Positions 21,767 through 34,407 of a DNA stretch of 64,000 nucleotides are shown one piece after another; the first letter of the stretch is position 1, and every line of letters begins with the position of its first letter. The translations under genes and the position numbers were made by a program. The stretch is from Saposhnikovia divaricata. Lineage: Eukaryota; Streptophyta; Magnoliopsida; Apiales; Apiaceae. Location: the NCBI GenBank assembly GCA_036435485.1, contig CM071597.1, positions 175,504,147 to 175,568,146 on the forward strand. The letters run 5' to 3'. The notes beneath the pieces were generated by a model. It saw only the letters and a program-made list of their open reading frames with translations, was not told where the DNA came from and ran no database searches.

Positions 21767-24700
21767 TGTAAGAACCCTAATTTTTGGTAATATTTTCTTT
21801 TATTTAATATCTTGTGACATTGTCAATTTGGAACCTTTCTAGTCATCCATGTTGATTAATAGAATTGATTGTCTGAGAAACTATGTTGTTACATTCACTA
21901 TGTAAGATAAAAGGAAGATTGTGAAGGCAAGAGTCTTATTGTTAGTAAGATGTATAAAACTTGGGATTTAAGAATGATTAGAGTATTAAAAGATTTATTA
22001 AGAATTATGACGAGGAATTATGGATATTCGAGGAATTTACACAATTAAGTACTTAAGGAATTATAGGGGAAATCTCTACGCGACAAAATATTATTACGAG
22101 AGATTAATTAAGATACGATACGAATTAAAGATTAAATGACAAGCATTGGTGGATGAATAATGATACAAGGAGTAGTATTGCATGCAAGTCTCATGCAACC
22201 AAGTGGTTAGAAATAAGCAAACTAGTTAACCAAATGGAAGGGGAATAGTAACTAGTTACCTTGCTTTTCAAAAAGAGGAGACAAGAAGTACAAGGAGCCA
22301 TACCATGCTAGTACCTTGCCTATACATACACATTATGTATCACCCAACCACACTTTATCAATTATTTCAAACCAACCACAAAAAATCAAAAACACCAAAA
22401 GCTCTCCCCCCCCTTGGAAGAGAGCTCTCGGCCAAACACAAAAAAGGAAGAAGAAAATTCTTCCTCCCCCATTTCTCATCACTCATAAATCAAGACATAA
22501 TTACTAGGCCCTCTACATCATCTAAGCAAGGTATGTTAAGAGTTTCAAGCCATTTCATCCATCCAATTTCAAGATATTAATTATAATAGATATTGTGAAT
22601 AGTAACCATGGTTGGTTTTTCTTTTAGATCTTGGATTGTAAGGGTTGTAGGAGACCATTCAAGGTGTTATTGAGTTTTGTAAGGCTTATCCAAGGCTCCT
22701 AGGTGCTCAAGAAGGTATAAAAATCACAAACCCTTTTGGTCATGTAGTGTTTATAATGTTTGGTGATAGATCCATGTGTTATAGTGTTAATCTTGGTTGT
22801 ATAAGTAATGGATGACATGGATCTTGAGTTTTGATGTTGTGATTGTGATTTGTATGATTATGGATAGTATATGTATCTCCATGAGTGTTATAAAGCATGA
22901 ACTATGTGATGTATATTATGGATAGTATATTGTTGGAAAGATAATTGAATATAGTTTCTGGAAATGTAAGGTTCATAACTATGTGATGTATAGATTTTAA
23001 GTTATGGCCGGAGAAGTAAATTGTGTTTCTGGATTCCGGACTGCACTAAGTGACCCCCTTGTGAACCTTGTTTAAACCCCTAAAAATATATGTGGGATCA
23101 TGGAAAAATTTGAGAAGTTAGGGAATGCATTGGTGAAGACCACCCAAAAAGAATTGGATTAAAATATGAATTTTTGAATTTTATAAAAATGCTAGAGTAA
23201 ATTTCGCGCAAGGGAAAAAGTCGATAGTGGAGCATAATTCTAGGGGTAATGGTTATGATTCGAATGTGGTAACTAAATTAAGTCGAATAAATGACGAGCG
23301 TAATCGAGCGATGACATGAACCTATAGTGGGGCTAGAGTGTCATAAGACGAGGTCATTAAGTTAATTTCGTACCCCCTAAAACCCCGTAATTGAAGAGAT
23401 ATTGTTAAGGTACTAACGAGCGGTTATTGCTTATGTATAGATCGTTCGACTCCGCACGCTCGACCACCCCAACCAAACCAAGGCAAGTTTACTTTTCAAA
23501 ACTTATACATATACAATGACTTTCACTGTTGTGTTTGTAGTTTTCAACCGTATCAAATGCTATGTTTATCGAAGTATTGATGCAATTGAGATTGTATAAG
23601 TACATATATGCTTGTACCCCTTGAACTTAGATTGAAATGTTTTCTTCGGACAACGACTCTAGCAATAGAGGTCGTAGCGGTCCGTATATACTATTGACCG
23701 GGGAGCGGTATATTATTATATCGTATCTAGATTACGAAAACCCGAAGGGTCATTCGGGGAGTATCGTATACTCAAGTAATTATGTTCATATCTTCGTAAA
23801 TACTCGAAACCCTATCTTGGATTAAAAGTTTATTTTATCGAATAATTATTTTTTTAATTATTAATATTAAATCTTAAAATATTATTTATTAATTATTGTT
23901 CATTGTTTCAAAGATGAAGGCAATCCAAGATACCTTTAATACTTTCAAACGCGAACTCTTTCGAACTCAAAACATTCTCGAAAACCCCTGGTCAGGTTCT
24001 GTTTCTTGTATGATTTCAAGAATCATCGGTCGACATATGTCGGACCTCAATTACTCTGTTTTTAATCAAAATCAAGTTTTCAAAAGAAAAAGAAAAAGGG
24101 ACTCTGGCAGGTGTGGGAACCGTTGACGAACGATTCCCGGGATGTGTAAGCGGCCGTGAGCCAGGCGGTCCATCAATTATTATTCCGGCCCAGGTGTTGC
24201 CGAAGGATGATTACGGATGTAGTTTTCATCGAGGGTGATTACGGATGTAGTTTTCACCCGGGGATAGTTACGGATGTAGTTTCTATCCTTCTACCGGTAG
24301 AGAAGACCCGCGGATTATAGGACTTGGATGTGGCGACTGATCATCGTCAATCCTTGTCAGGTTTTGTGTTTTCTTTAAGTCCCATTCCTCCATTTTGGAA
24401 AAATGCTTTGACACTGCTTCTTAGGCTTTTATGCCAAGTTGCTGATAGTGTTCTATTTTGATGAGAAAGATGTTGACTCAATGCAGTATCTAGAACTGCA
24501 AGTTTATTTTGAAAACAAGGGCACATATTGTTGCACCTTCGGAATTTATCAACAATGACAAGTGATTTTATATCTGATTGATACAAACAAGTTTAATAAT
24601 TGCCAATCATATGAAATGTTATATTGTTTACCTTATACATATATTTCTTGCTGAGCTATAGTTGCTCACTCTTGCTTGTTTTCAAATTATACAAACACAA

Positions 24701-25143
24701 CAGCTAAGCGAAATGGCAAGACCCAGACAGACTGCTCGAAAGCAGGTGACTAGACCCGAGCCAGCAGTTGAGATTCCACCGGTAGGCCCCATTAGCCGGA
24801 TTGGTTGGCAGCTTTTGTTAGTTCGTTTTATTTATCAGTATGACCTGTGCAAGGCAGTGTATCGTAACAAACTTTAAAGCCGCCAACTTCGCTTCATATC
24901 GAAGTGTTGCTGGTAGCATAAATACTATTTAATTCGGTCTGTAATAACTCTGATACTTTTATTACTGCTTAATCAATGTCGTGACGTTTCTGAGGCTCTA
25001 ACCTGTGTGTGTGTGTGTGCGGTGTGAGTTATTGTGGGGTCGATGGCTGTTTTATTTATATTATGTGCAAGAACAGGTATGTTATTAATGGAAAATGGAC
25101 CGTGAGCGCCTAGATCTCCGACCCCGGATCTGGGGGCGTCACA
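21767..25143 (+). mobile_element. Chromovirus solo LTR, subfamily B
   Basis: Starts TGTAAGAACCCTAATTTTTG and ends CTGGGGGCGTCACA with a perfect ataga duplication (21762-21766, 25144-25148). 3377 bp. Homologous to the LTRs at 13551 and 26802 in inverted orientation from its start to about 24500 (GCAGTATCTAGAACTGCAAG), after which the sequence is unrelated until the last bases. Contains the triple TTACGGATGTAGTTT repeat at 24209-24291. Sits inside the chromovirus interior in opposite sense. Confidence 0.92.
24713..24877 (+). other. Short LTR frame with histone H3 tail-like start
   Basis: From an ATG in good plant context (GCGAAATGGC) it encodes MARPRQTARKQVTRPEP..., 54 codons. Residues after Met, ARPRQTARK, match the H3 tail at A1, R2, Q5, T6, A7, R8 and K9. 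The rest is not histone-like. The copy at 37475 has the same first ten residues, then TAG. Whether it is translated is unknown; chance similarity is possible. Confidence 0.3.
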
Positions 25144-25148
25144 ATAGA

Positions 25149-26785
25149 ATTAAATTCAAAATACCAATATCAAAATGATATCCTTACTATGATTTCAATG
25201 TACGATGTACAATCTCATCTTGAATAGAAGAAAAGAATTCTTGAAGGATGTCTGGACATTAGATCATCCATGTCCTCAGTAATTTGTTAAATATTTATGA
25301 GCTCAACTGAAGAGTGCAAGTATGAAAGAAGCAATCAAATATCAATATTCGTTAAGTAATATTCATCGATTAATTAAGGAAATATTTGTTGAACATTCCT
25401 TGGATAATTGAAAGAAATTGTAAATTGGCCTGAGCCGAACAAGATCATCATAAATTTTTGAATAGAATGTTCATGGATCAAATAAAATTACTTCGGATAA
25501 GTCCTGCTTTAGGGAAAGTATCTCACCGGTTGTTATTCCACAAGTTTGAAGTAGAAAGCTAGAAGGGTTACCTGATATAAGCTAATTGAGGTAACAGGGT
25601 TAGTGAACAGTTTAAAATGAAGTAGTGCACCTGCCGGTAGTTACCAAAATAAGTTAATGATCATTCGTGCATCTCATTATCACCATTATGAGGGTAACTC
25701 CATCTCTTCGTCTTCGTAATACAAGACACTAACTAGTGCGTCTCTCAATCATCATCTTAAAGTCATTTATCGAGTTGGGGTTTCACAAATATATCTGTCA
25801 TTTCCGTGCTTTATCTTGAAGACCAAGCTTCGCATCATTCCGGGGACACCTGTTAAGTCCATAGGGTCCTACTTTATGCTTTTCGACATGAATCACAAGT
25901 GGCCAGTTCCCCCTGGGAACAGATCAAAGAGATCTCTCAGGGATCTCAGTGCAGTCCATAGGTTCAGTGGCGGGTGTGTGTATGTGAACATATACCAAAA
26001 ATATTGAGGTCTACAATACATATAAACGTAATCCCTGATAACATCTCTATTAAAGGATCCCACTCTAGACCCACTGGTCTTTCTTTTGGTAGACCCTAAG
26101 ATCACTGTATCGCTCATTGCAACCATATTCAACTTCTCTTGAGTCCCTTTGTTAACTCTACTTGTTGTTCTCTAAGTTGAACTACCATGTTCTAGCGTCC
26201 GAATCATGCGTGGAATTATCTAGCACGCTCGTCTTATGATAACATTCTCGTATAACACATGTAAAATTCGCCATCAAGGGTGATGGAATCCACAACGACA
26301 TAGTGACCAACCTTCAGGTAAACCCGTTATTTATCGAAAATCGGATCTTATAGCCAAAGATAAAAACTTTCATTAATCCAAGTACTAAGTACTCTTAATT
26401 ATGTAGGGAAGTTTAAACTTCTTGATTCTTAAAATGCCGCCTCCTAAACTGTGGAGGACCATGGGCCACAAAATTTTTGCCAGCCTAGTCATCCGATCAT
26501 ATTGGCAATATCGCCTCTGCCTCAGCTGTTCTTGAGATTTCGCTCTGCTTCCTATATCATTACCTATGATAGGTCATGTATGACTCTCAAACCTCTATTC
26601 ATCATTCTGAAGGTCTCTAGGGATTCTATCGACCCTAGTATAATACCTTCAGCAACACTCCAGTCCATTCTACTTACCGGTACCTCTTCCGGTAGTCCAA
26701 TCATAAGTTTACTACGATCTCTTATGTCATTCTCCTACTTAGACTTAACTCTCTACACTCTCGTTTCTGAGTACTGTAACTTATC
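25149..26785 (-). other. Decayed chromovirus leader/gag region
   Basis: Lies between the nested solo LTR and the primer-binding site, where gag should be. No long minus-strand frame and no zinc knuckle could be found. Part of the interior continued from below 21766. Confidence 0.4.
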
Positions 26786-26797
26786 GCTCTGATACCA
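26786..26797 (-). other. Primer-binding site of the chromovirus
   Basis: Minus strand reads TGGTATCAGAGC, an exact complement to the 3' end of initiator tRNA-Met, four bases inside the LTR at 26802. Confidence 0.93.
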
Positions 26798-26801
26798 TTT
26801 C

Positions 26802-29800
26802 TGTGACACCCCCAAATCTGAGGTCAAAGATTCAGGTCGTCACATCACCATCCAACCATATCATACCTGTATTAACTATACAACTCAACAATACATCCAT
26901 CCAGACCTCAATCTTAAGCACAAACAAGTTAGAGCCTCAGAAACGATAATCAAAAGTGCCACTAAAAATTACAATCCATTTGTACAAATCAGAGTCTTAC
27001 GCAATTCCACTTATACAACTACACTTGAAGACAAGTCTTACTATTACAGTTGAAAACCTATTAGACTTACTCTGTAGTATTTATCAGGAACTAAATCATC
27101 TCCGGGGTAAATCTTCTACTCCTCTTCTGCTGTTGCGGAGTTAATCGACCAAATTCTTCTCTTTCTGAAAAGTTTTTATAAAGCAAGAATGAGCTACATA
27201 ACGCTCAGCAAGTTCACCATTTTGAAAAAAATAATAACGTGGTTTATTTCGAAAACATTCCCAACTATATGGGTGTATATCTCAGATTTCAAAACATAAT
27301 TGGACAGTATAAATGTCCGAGTTTGAATAAAACATCCATACTCACTAAGGAGCTTTAAGAATAACATATGAACCCTTTATAAGGTTCCTATTTCAATATA
27401 TCATAAGTTTGAAAATATATACATATGAGTATATCATTTTCGGCAAAACACTCTACGGTTAACATACTGTACCGGTAATACATCTTTGCAAACCTCTTTC
27501 CTTCCATTAGCTTGGAAGGTTTCTCATTCAAAAACATTTCATTCTTTGAAATAATTGCAAGAGTACACTAACACGTGCCAATCTTTATTGAAAATCTTGC
27601 AGTTCTAGATACTGCACGATGTCAATATTTTCTTATCAAAAGCCACACCATCGGCAACTTGGCACTTAGGCCCAAGAAGCAGTGTTTGAGTATTTTTCCA
27701 AAGTGGAGGATGGGACTGGAAGAAAACATAAAAACCTGACAGGGATTGACGATGATCAGTCGCCACATCCAAGTCCAATAATCCGCGGGTCTTCTCTACC
27801 GGTAGAATGATAGAAACTACATCCGTAACTATCCCCGGGTGAAAACTACATCCGTAATCACCCTCGATGAAAACTACATCCGTAATCATTCTTCGGCAAC
27901 ACCTGGGCCGGAATAATAATTGATGGACCGCCTGGCTCACGGCCGCTTACACATCCCGGGAATCGTTCGTCAACGATTCCCACACCTGCCAGAGTCCCTT
28001 TTTCTTTTTCTTTTAAAAACTTGATTTTGATTGAAAACCGAGTAGTTGAGGTCTGACATCAGTCGACCGATGATTCTTGAAATCACACAAGAAGCAAACC
28101 TGACCGGGGGTTTTCGAAAATGTTTTGAGTTCGAAAGAGTTCGAGTTTGAAAGTATTAAAGGCATCTTGGATTAGCTTTGTCTTTAAAATAGTGAACAAT
28201 AACTAATAAATGATATTTTAAGATTTAATATTAATAATTAATAAAATAATTATTTAATAAAACAAGCTTTTAGTCCAAGATAGGTATTTTGAGCATTTAC
28301 GAAGATACAAAAATAATTACTTGAGTATACGATACTCCCAGAATGACCCTTCGGGTTTTCGCAATCTAATTACGATATAATAATATACCGCTCCCCGGTC
28401 AATAGTATATACGGACCACTACGACCTCTATTGCTAGAGTCGTTGTCCGAGGAAAACATTTCAATCTAAGTTCAAGGGGTACAAACATATATGTACTTAT
28501 ACATCTCAATTGCATCAATACTTCGATAAACATGACATTTGATATGATTGAAAACTACAAACACAACAGTGAAAGTCTTTGTATATGTAAGTTTTGAAAA
28601 GTAAACTTGCCTTGGTTTGGTTGGGGTGGTCGAGCGTGCGGAGTGGAACGATCTATACATAAGCAATAATCGCTCGTTAGTACCTTAACAATATCTCTTT
28701 AATTACGGGGTTTTAGGGGGTACGAAATTAACTTAATGACTTCGTCTTATGACACTCTAGCCCCACTATAGGTTCATGTCATCACTCGATTACGCTCGTC
28801 ACTTATTCGACTTAATTTAGTTACCACATTCGAATCATAACCATTACCCATAGAATTATGCTGCACTAACGACTTTTTCCCTTGCGCGAAATTTACTCTA
28901 GTATTTTTATAAAATTCAAAAATTCATATTTTAATCCAATTCTTTTTGGGTAGCCTTCACCACTGCATTCCCTAACTTCTCAAATTTTTCCATGATCCCA
29001 CATATATTTTTAGGGGTTTAAACAAGGTTCACAAGGGGGTCAGTGCAGTCCGGAATCCAGAAACACAATTTACTTCTCCGGCCATAACTTAAAATCTATA
29101 CATCACCTAGTCATGAACCTTACATTTCCAGAAACTACATTCAAATATCTTTCCAACAATATATGGTAGGACCTCAGGGGACAAGATTTGGGGGTTCAAA
29201 ACCATGTTACAATGCAGGTCAATGTTTCTGGAAAAAAACTCAGCAAGCATGTATCACTTAGATCAACCAATTCTCTCAATTCCACAACACAACCAATACC
29301 TAATTCACTTAGTTCATGCTTTATAACATTCATGGAGATACATATACTATCCACAATCATAAAAATCACAATCACAACATCAAAACTCAAGATCCATGTC
29401 ATCCATTACTTATACAACCAAGATTAACACTATAACACATGGATCTATCACCAAACATCATAAACACTACATGACCAAAAGGGTTTATGATTTTTATACC
29501 TTCTTGAGCACCTAGGAGCCTTGGGTAAGCCTTACAAAACTCAAGAACACCTTGAATGATCTCCTACAACCCTTATAATCCAAGATCTAAAAGAAAAACT
29601 AAACATGGTTACTATTCACAATATCTTTAACAATTTATAACTTGAATTTGAATGGATGAAAGGGCTTGAAACTCTTAGCATACCTTGCTTAGATGATGGT
29701 GAGGGCCTAGGAATTATGTCTTGATTTATGAGTGATGGGAAATGGAGGAAGAAGAAATTTTCTTCTCCATTTTTGTTCTTGGCCGAGAGCACTCTTCCAA

Positions 29801-30444
29801 GGGGGGGAGTGTTTTTGGTTTTTGATTTTTGTTGTTTGTTTGAAATAATTGATAAAGTGATGGTTGGGTGATACATAATGGTGTATGTATAAGCATGGTA
29901 CACCTAGGTATGGCCTCATGTACTTCTTGTCTCCTCCTTGGTAAAAGCAATGTAACTAGTTACTATTCCTCTTCCATTTGGTTTAACTAGTTTGCTTCCT
30001 CCTAATTACTTGGTTGCATGGGACTTGCATGCAATACTACTCCTTGTAACATTATTCTTCCACCAATGCTTGTCACTTAAACTTTAATTCGTATCGTATC
30101 TTAATTAATCTCTCGTAACAATATTTTGTCGCGTAGAGATTTCCCTTATAATTCCTTAAGTACTTAATTGTGTAAATCCCTCGAATATCCATAATTCCTC
30201 GTCATAATCCTTAATAAATCTTTTAATATTATAATCATTGTCAAATCCCAAGTTTTATAAATCTTACTAACGATAAGACTCTTGCCTTCACAATCTTCCT
30301 TTTATCTTACATAGTGAATGCAACAACATAGTTTCTCAGACAATCAATTCTATTAATCAACAGGGATGACTAGAAAGGTTCCAAATTGACAATGCCACAT
30401 GATATTAAATAAAAGAAAATATTGCAAAAATTAGGGTTCTTACA
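26802..30444 (-). repeat. 5' LTR of the chromovirus
   Basis: 3643 bp, near copy of 13551-17203, with the same repeats (triple TTACGGATGTAGTTT at 27809-27889, perfect hairpin at 27958-27981). The first 545 plus-strand bases show nine substitutions against the other LTR. Confidence 0.95.
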
Positions 30445-30624
30445 AGGACGAAGCACATTGATATTAGACATCATTTCATCAGAGAGCATGTTGAAAAGGG
30501 AACTGTGAAGCTAGTTTATGTTCCAAAAGAAAAGCAACTTGCAAACATCTTCACGAAGCCACTAGATGAAGAAACCTTCAACTGGTTGGTAAGTGAATTA
30601 GGAATGCTAAATCTGGTATGTTAA
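30445..30624 (+). pseudogene. Copia RNase H, 3' end
   Basis: Resumes the frame broken at 13550. After the duplicated aggac it reads KHIDIRHHFIREHVEKG and ends with a K-P-L-D-E segment, LGMLNLVC and a TAA at 30622-30624. KHIDIRxHFIRE and the FTKPL motif are the usual Copia pol terminus. Defines where pol ends and the accessory region starts. Confidence 0.93.
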
Positions 30625-30948
30625 CATACTACTTTTTACATTTTCAAAGTGGTTAAATCGCAGCTTGTAACCGTAGCTTTCAATGTTATTGTCATGAGAA
30701 GTTACAATCGTATGTGCTACTTGTTTAATTGACAGCATGTTTGCTATGACTATGCTAAATTCAAATTACATGCCTGTTTTAACTTATGTAATGAGTAGTC
30801 ACGTGACATTAAATTAAACCATACGCGTGCTAGTGACAACTAGTCGTGTCATTTCAAATGATCTCGGACATTAGTCAGTCTTTTTATTTTAAAGTTTAAT
30901 ATTTTATTAAAAAGAAGCGTATGGGAAGCTGTAGCATCAATTAATTTG

Positions 30949-30957
30949 TTATAAATA
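30949..30957 (+). promoter_or_regulatory. Possible internal TATA box
   Basis: TTATAAATA in a non-coding spacer after pol, 79 bases before the ATG at 31036, with a purine-rich leader between. The distance suits an independent plant promoter. No expression evidence. Confidence 0.4.
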
Positions 30958-31035
30958 AGACTGAGGCCAAACCCTTATTCTTCATTACACACTTAAGAAA
31001 CTCTAGAGACTACTAGCAAGAGGAAGGCATCAGAT

Positions 31036-31239
31036 ATGTCAACTTCGGAGGGCTCAAACTCCAAAGCTGAACAAGTGCCAAAGGAGCAGGAAGAGATCAA
31101 TGCTGAGCACCCCCTTGATCCATTCTTCGATAAGCTTCAAGCTTATCTAGACAAGAAGGAAATCATGGAGGAGAAGGAGATAGAGAAGATCATCGAGCAG
31201 CTGCTGGTGGAAGCTCTTGCGGAGCTTAATAGAAAATAA
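31036..31239 (+). CDS. Small acidic protein of the Copia accessory region
   Basis: 67 codons beginning MSTSEGSNSKAEQ, with a charged helical second half rich in E and K (KKEIMEEKEIEKIIEQLL). It could form a short amphipathic or coiled helix. No family recognised. It lies between a TATA-like sequence and a stretch rich in TGACAG motifs, and is intact, unlike most of the element. It might be a real small protein or the surviving N-terminus of a larger frame. Confidence 0.4.
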   Translation: MSTSEGSNSKAEQVPKEQEEINAEHPLDPFFDKLQAYLDKKEIMEEKEIEKIIEQLLVEALAELNRK

Positions 31240-31519
31240 TGATCAGTTCTTAAGAACTTTATTTTGTACTGTCTTAAGTTTTTTTTTTAAATAAAAAAAA
31301 ACTTATCGTTTCATCTTCTCAGCATTGCATGCCTATCTTATTATCTTCTCATCCTATCAATTGTCATATGCATGTATGTTTGTGTGTATGGATGTATGTG
31401 GATGTGTGCTTGCTTAACAAATATGTGCTTAAATCGATTAAAATGTTAATTAGTAATTTTACCCTTAAGCAATGGGCGAAGTCGATTAAAATTCATTACA
31501 CAAATTATTTCCGCACAAG

Positions 31520-31740
31520 TTGCTGTCAATAAATGAAGATGCTGTCACGATGTGACTTGACAGCAAGTTCCTTATCAGCAACGGAAAAAGTTTCTGTCAT
31601 GAAATTTAAAGGAAATTGTATAAATTACTTAAAGGTGACAACATGTTCTTGTGCCGATGTTACTGTCAAGAAAAACTTGTTGTCATCCTCCCAAATTACT
31701 AATGAATTTGTTACAGCGCATAGGTTATTGTCAAGATTAG
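31520..31740 (+). promoter_or_regulatory. Second TGACAG motif cluster
   Basis: GCTGTCAA (31522), GCTGTCAC (31541), TTGACAGCAAG (31557), TCTGTCATG, ACTGTCAAG (31661) and ATTGTCAAG (31727) within 220 bp upstream of the accessory frame at 31971. Same words as in the LTR, and not in a long frame. Confidence 0.5.
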
Positions 31741-31859
31741 TGGGCCGATTTAATTGGGATTTTACCTCCACGATTTACAGCCACTAAAAAGTAACTACCC
31801 ACAACACCATGTGAATGATTAATGGGCTAAGACATTGCTACTTTCCCTTCTTCAGTAAA

Positions 31860-31970
31860 ACACTTGTTATTTTCATGTAAGCAACTGTCAAACACACAAA
31901 CACACAACACTCAACATAACCTCTCTCTCTCAAAAGAAAAAATCTCTCTCTCCCAAAACTCAAAGCAAAA
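31860..31970 (+). promoter_or_regulatory. CT-rich leader before the accessory frame
   Basis: Runs of CACACAAACACAC and CTCTCTCTC followed by CAAAAATGGC look like a plant 5' untranslated leader ending in a good start context. Suggests a separate mRNA for the accessory protein. Confidence 0.45.
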
Positions 31971-34407
31971 ATGGCACCCAAACAATCCTCTTCTCAAACA
32001 AACTTTGCTGGTATTCTCTCTGCTAGAGATGCTGGTGAAGGTTTCAAAGGACTCGTATCCTTCTTAAACAAGTCCTATCTAGGTCATGCTATAACCTCTA
32101 CTCCATCTTTGGACCTAGAAAGACTTGAAGAATTCTGGAAATCTGCCTTTGTTCCAGGAGGTGCAAGTAAAGACACCATAAACTGCAAAATCAAAGGGGT
32201 TACCTGCATCCTCATAATAAAAGGTATCAACGAAGCTTTGGGAACTGGACTGCAAGCTAAAGAATCATACAAGGAACTTTCAAGTGATGAACCCTAAAGA
32301 AGTTTTTCTTGAAAATTTGGTATTCTGGTCCTGTCCTTGAAGAGGGTACATCAAATTGGTACTCAACTAGTGAAATGGACAGAAAGTATTTGAGAAAAGA
32401 ATGGAGCATGGTTTTTGATGTCATGGTGAAGGTTTTCTCATCCAAAACCACTGGCTGGAATGGAATTCCCTCCTACATCAAGAAGCTCACTCACTCTCTA
32501 GTCCATGGTTACAAGGTGGATGTTGGAAATCTACTTATGAGTCAACTCAAGTCAGCTCTGAGCAGGAAAGTACATGTCTATCCTCGCTTTCTTACAATGT
32601 GTTTAAATTCATTATGTGGTGCTGATGATAATGCATCTCTAACTATGGAGTGCAATGTTTTGAAAAGAAATACACACACTTCACTCCATTCATAAAATTT
32701 GAATGCACATATTCCACTCTATTTCACCAAACATATGGCTGATCAAGAGCCTAATCTTGATTTTGAACTACCTTCTGGGTATGTTAATTTCTCCCTTGAG
32801 AATGAAGCTGAATTAGACCCAAATTCAGTTAACCCACATTCTACACCATTCGTTCCAACCAGACCTTCCAGACAAACAAAAGCCACAAAAATAGCCTTGC
32901 AAGAATCCAAGAAAAGACCCTTGGAAATTGGAGTTTGTGGTAGTTCTGAGAATGTTGAAGGAGAAACTGCACCTGATGCAGAAAATAAGGATGTTAGTAA
33001 AAGTGAACCCACAGTGGTTCCTCTTGAGTCTAAGAAGAAGAGAGCTAAGAGGGTCAAAACCACTGTCAGCCACCCCTCAGTCTCACAAAAGGCTGTGGAG
33101 GATAAAAGGGAATCAAACACATCCCTAGGTGCTTCTTCTCAACAAGAAATATCTATTGAAACGGGCCTGTGTCCCAAGGCATCCTGTAAAGAGTCTGCAC
33201 AACCTCATGTACTCACTCATGAGGAGCCTACACTTGCAGAAATGCACATGGAATTAGGGCACAGTGAGGGTCATGAAACTTCTACTCTTGATGTTCCATA
33301 AGTTATCTCTGTGGAACAGCCAGAAATCTCTTCTATACCATCACCTTCCTTATTCTCTAATCCATCAATTATTTCTTCTCAACAACCTAGAGAGGGGGAC
33401 AGTCCCAACCGTTCATGTTTTGATCATCCATCTCAAGTCATGGATGAGCCCCCATCAAGTGGTCCACAAGAACCCATTTCTCAAAGTGAAATGGATACCA
33501 CTCCCTCAAATACTGAGCTAGATCAAGATGCCAATCTGCCAGAAAATGAAACTGCCAACATCTTGGTCGACCTCCAAAAAGCAATTGACCTTCAGGAAGT
33601 TGTTGTCACAGCCTCAGCTACTGTCAAAGACACTGTAAAAGTTGCTGTCAACTCACCTGTGGATAGTAACATTTTGGGCAAAGATGCTATCACCTCTTCA
33701 CAGTTTGATCAAGATTCAGTAATTATTGAAGATGCTTCTGACAATGATCATGTGCCAATCTCTACTTTCAGAAAGGTAAAATCTAAACCTTCTCTTTCAA
33801 TGCATGTAAGTACTACTCATACCCATGCATCTAGGATGAGTGAGGGAGTGTAAAATAAAAAGAGATAAAAGAAAAGAGAGGTGAGCATAAAAATGAGAGG
33901 CAACCAAATGAGCTGGCAAAAGGAGAGGGACTTGAGCACGTCCAGAGTGAATTTGAGGGAACCCCACACAAAAAGGCATTAGGCCTTGAGAGTCATTCTA
34001 TGAGGAGTGATGAGATCACTCATAAAAACAATGAGAGTGTGAGATACCCCATAGCCTCCTTGCCTCAGTCTTTTCCTTTCTCATAAAAAAGGTTAAGGTC
34101 TGATGGTCCTTCTAAACAAGCTGAATCAAGGTTGAAATCCCTTGAGGGCATATGTGCATCCATGGAAGCTAAACTTGATGCTCTGTCCACCATGGTAGCT
34201 ACTGGTTTTGCTGAGATTCAACAAAATCTGTTATCGTTTTCTGTTGCCCTTAGTGCTGTCAACTTAACTAAGAGGGAGACAGTGGTAGATCAAAATAAAG
34301 TGCAAAATCAGAATACTGTAATTCCAGTAGATAAGGAGATATAAGGTGGAGAAACAAGCAAGGGGGAGTCTAGTAGAGAGGGGGAGCAAATGGAAGAAGA
34401 TAGAGAT
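31971..34407 (+). pseudogene. Copia accessory protein, N-terminal half (env-position)
   Basis: Starts MAPKQSSSQTNFAG. The first ~230 codons (31971-32695, one frameshift near 32300) look globular, with no signal peptide or transmembrane segment visible. From 32699 to 33853 the same frame continues through stops at 32693-32695 and 33299-33301, but composition turns to S, P, E and K rich, likely disordered, and the VKDTVK-type repeats coincide with CTGTCAA motifs. A last recognisable stretch at 34132-34344 (MKSLEGICASMEAKLDAL) is probably helical. Position after RNase H matches the extra frame of Sireviruses called envelope-like; membrane features are absent, so that name is not supported here. 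Interrupted at 34407 by a solo LTR. Confidence 0.65.

Larger units (their letters stand above)
13551..30444 (-). mobile_element. Tekay-like chromovirus (Gypsy) nested in RNase H
   Basis: Two long LTRs (13551-17203 and 26802-30444) with a perfect aggac duplication (13546-13550 and 30445-30449). The minus-strand sense is fixed by a primer-binding site next to the right LTR and a polypurine tract next to the left LTR. Pol 3' end encodes integrase with a chromodomain, placing it among chromoviruses, most like Tekay/Del. Length 16.9 kb including a nested 3.4-kb solo LTR. The interior is mostly degenerate and contains a second, older pol 3' end in tandem, although the LTRs differ by only about 1.7% (9 of ~545 bp by hand). 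Confidence 0.93.

Noticed and set aside
32743..33120. 125-codon minus-strand frame
   Set aside because: Antisense shadow of the biased S/E/K-rich accessory frame.
31971..34407. Envelope protein function for the accessory frame
   Set aside because: Position fits the envelope-like frame of Sireviruses, but no signal peptide, membrane helix or cleavage site is visible.
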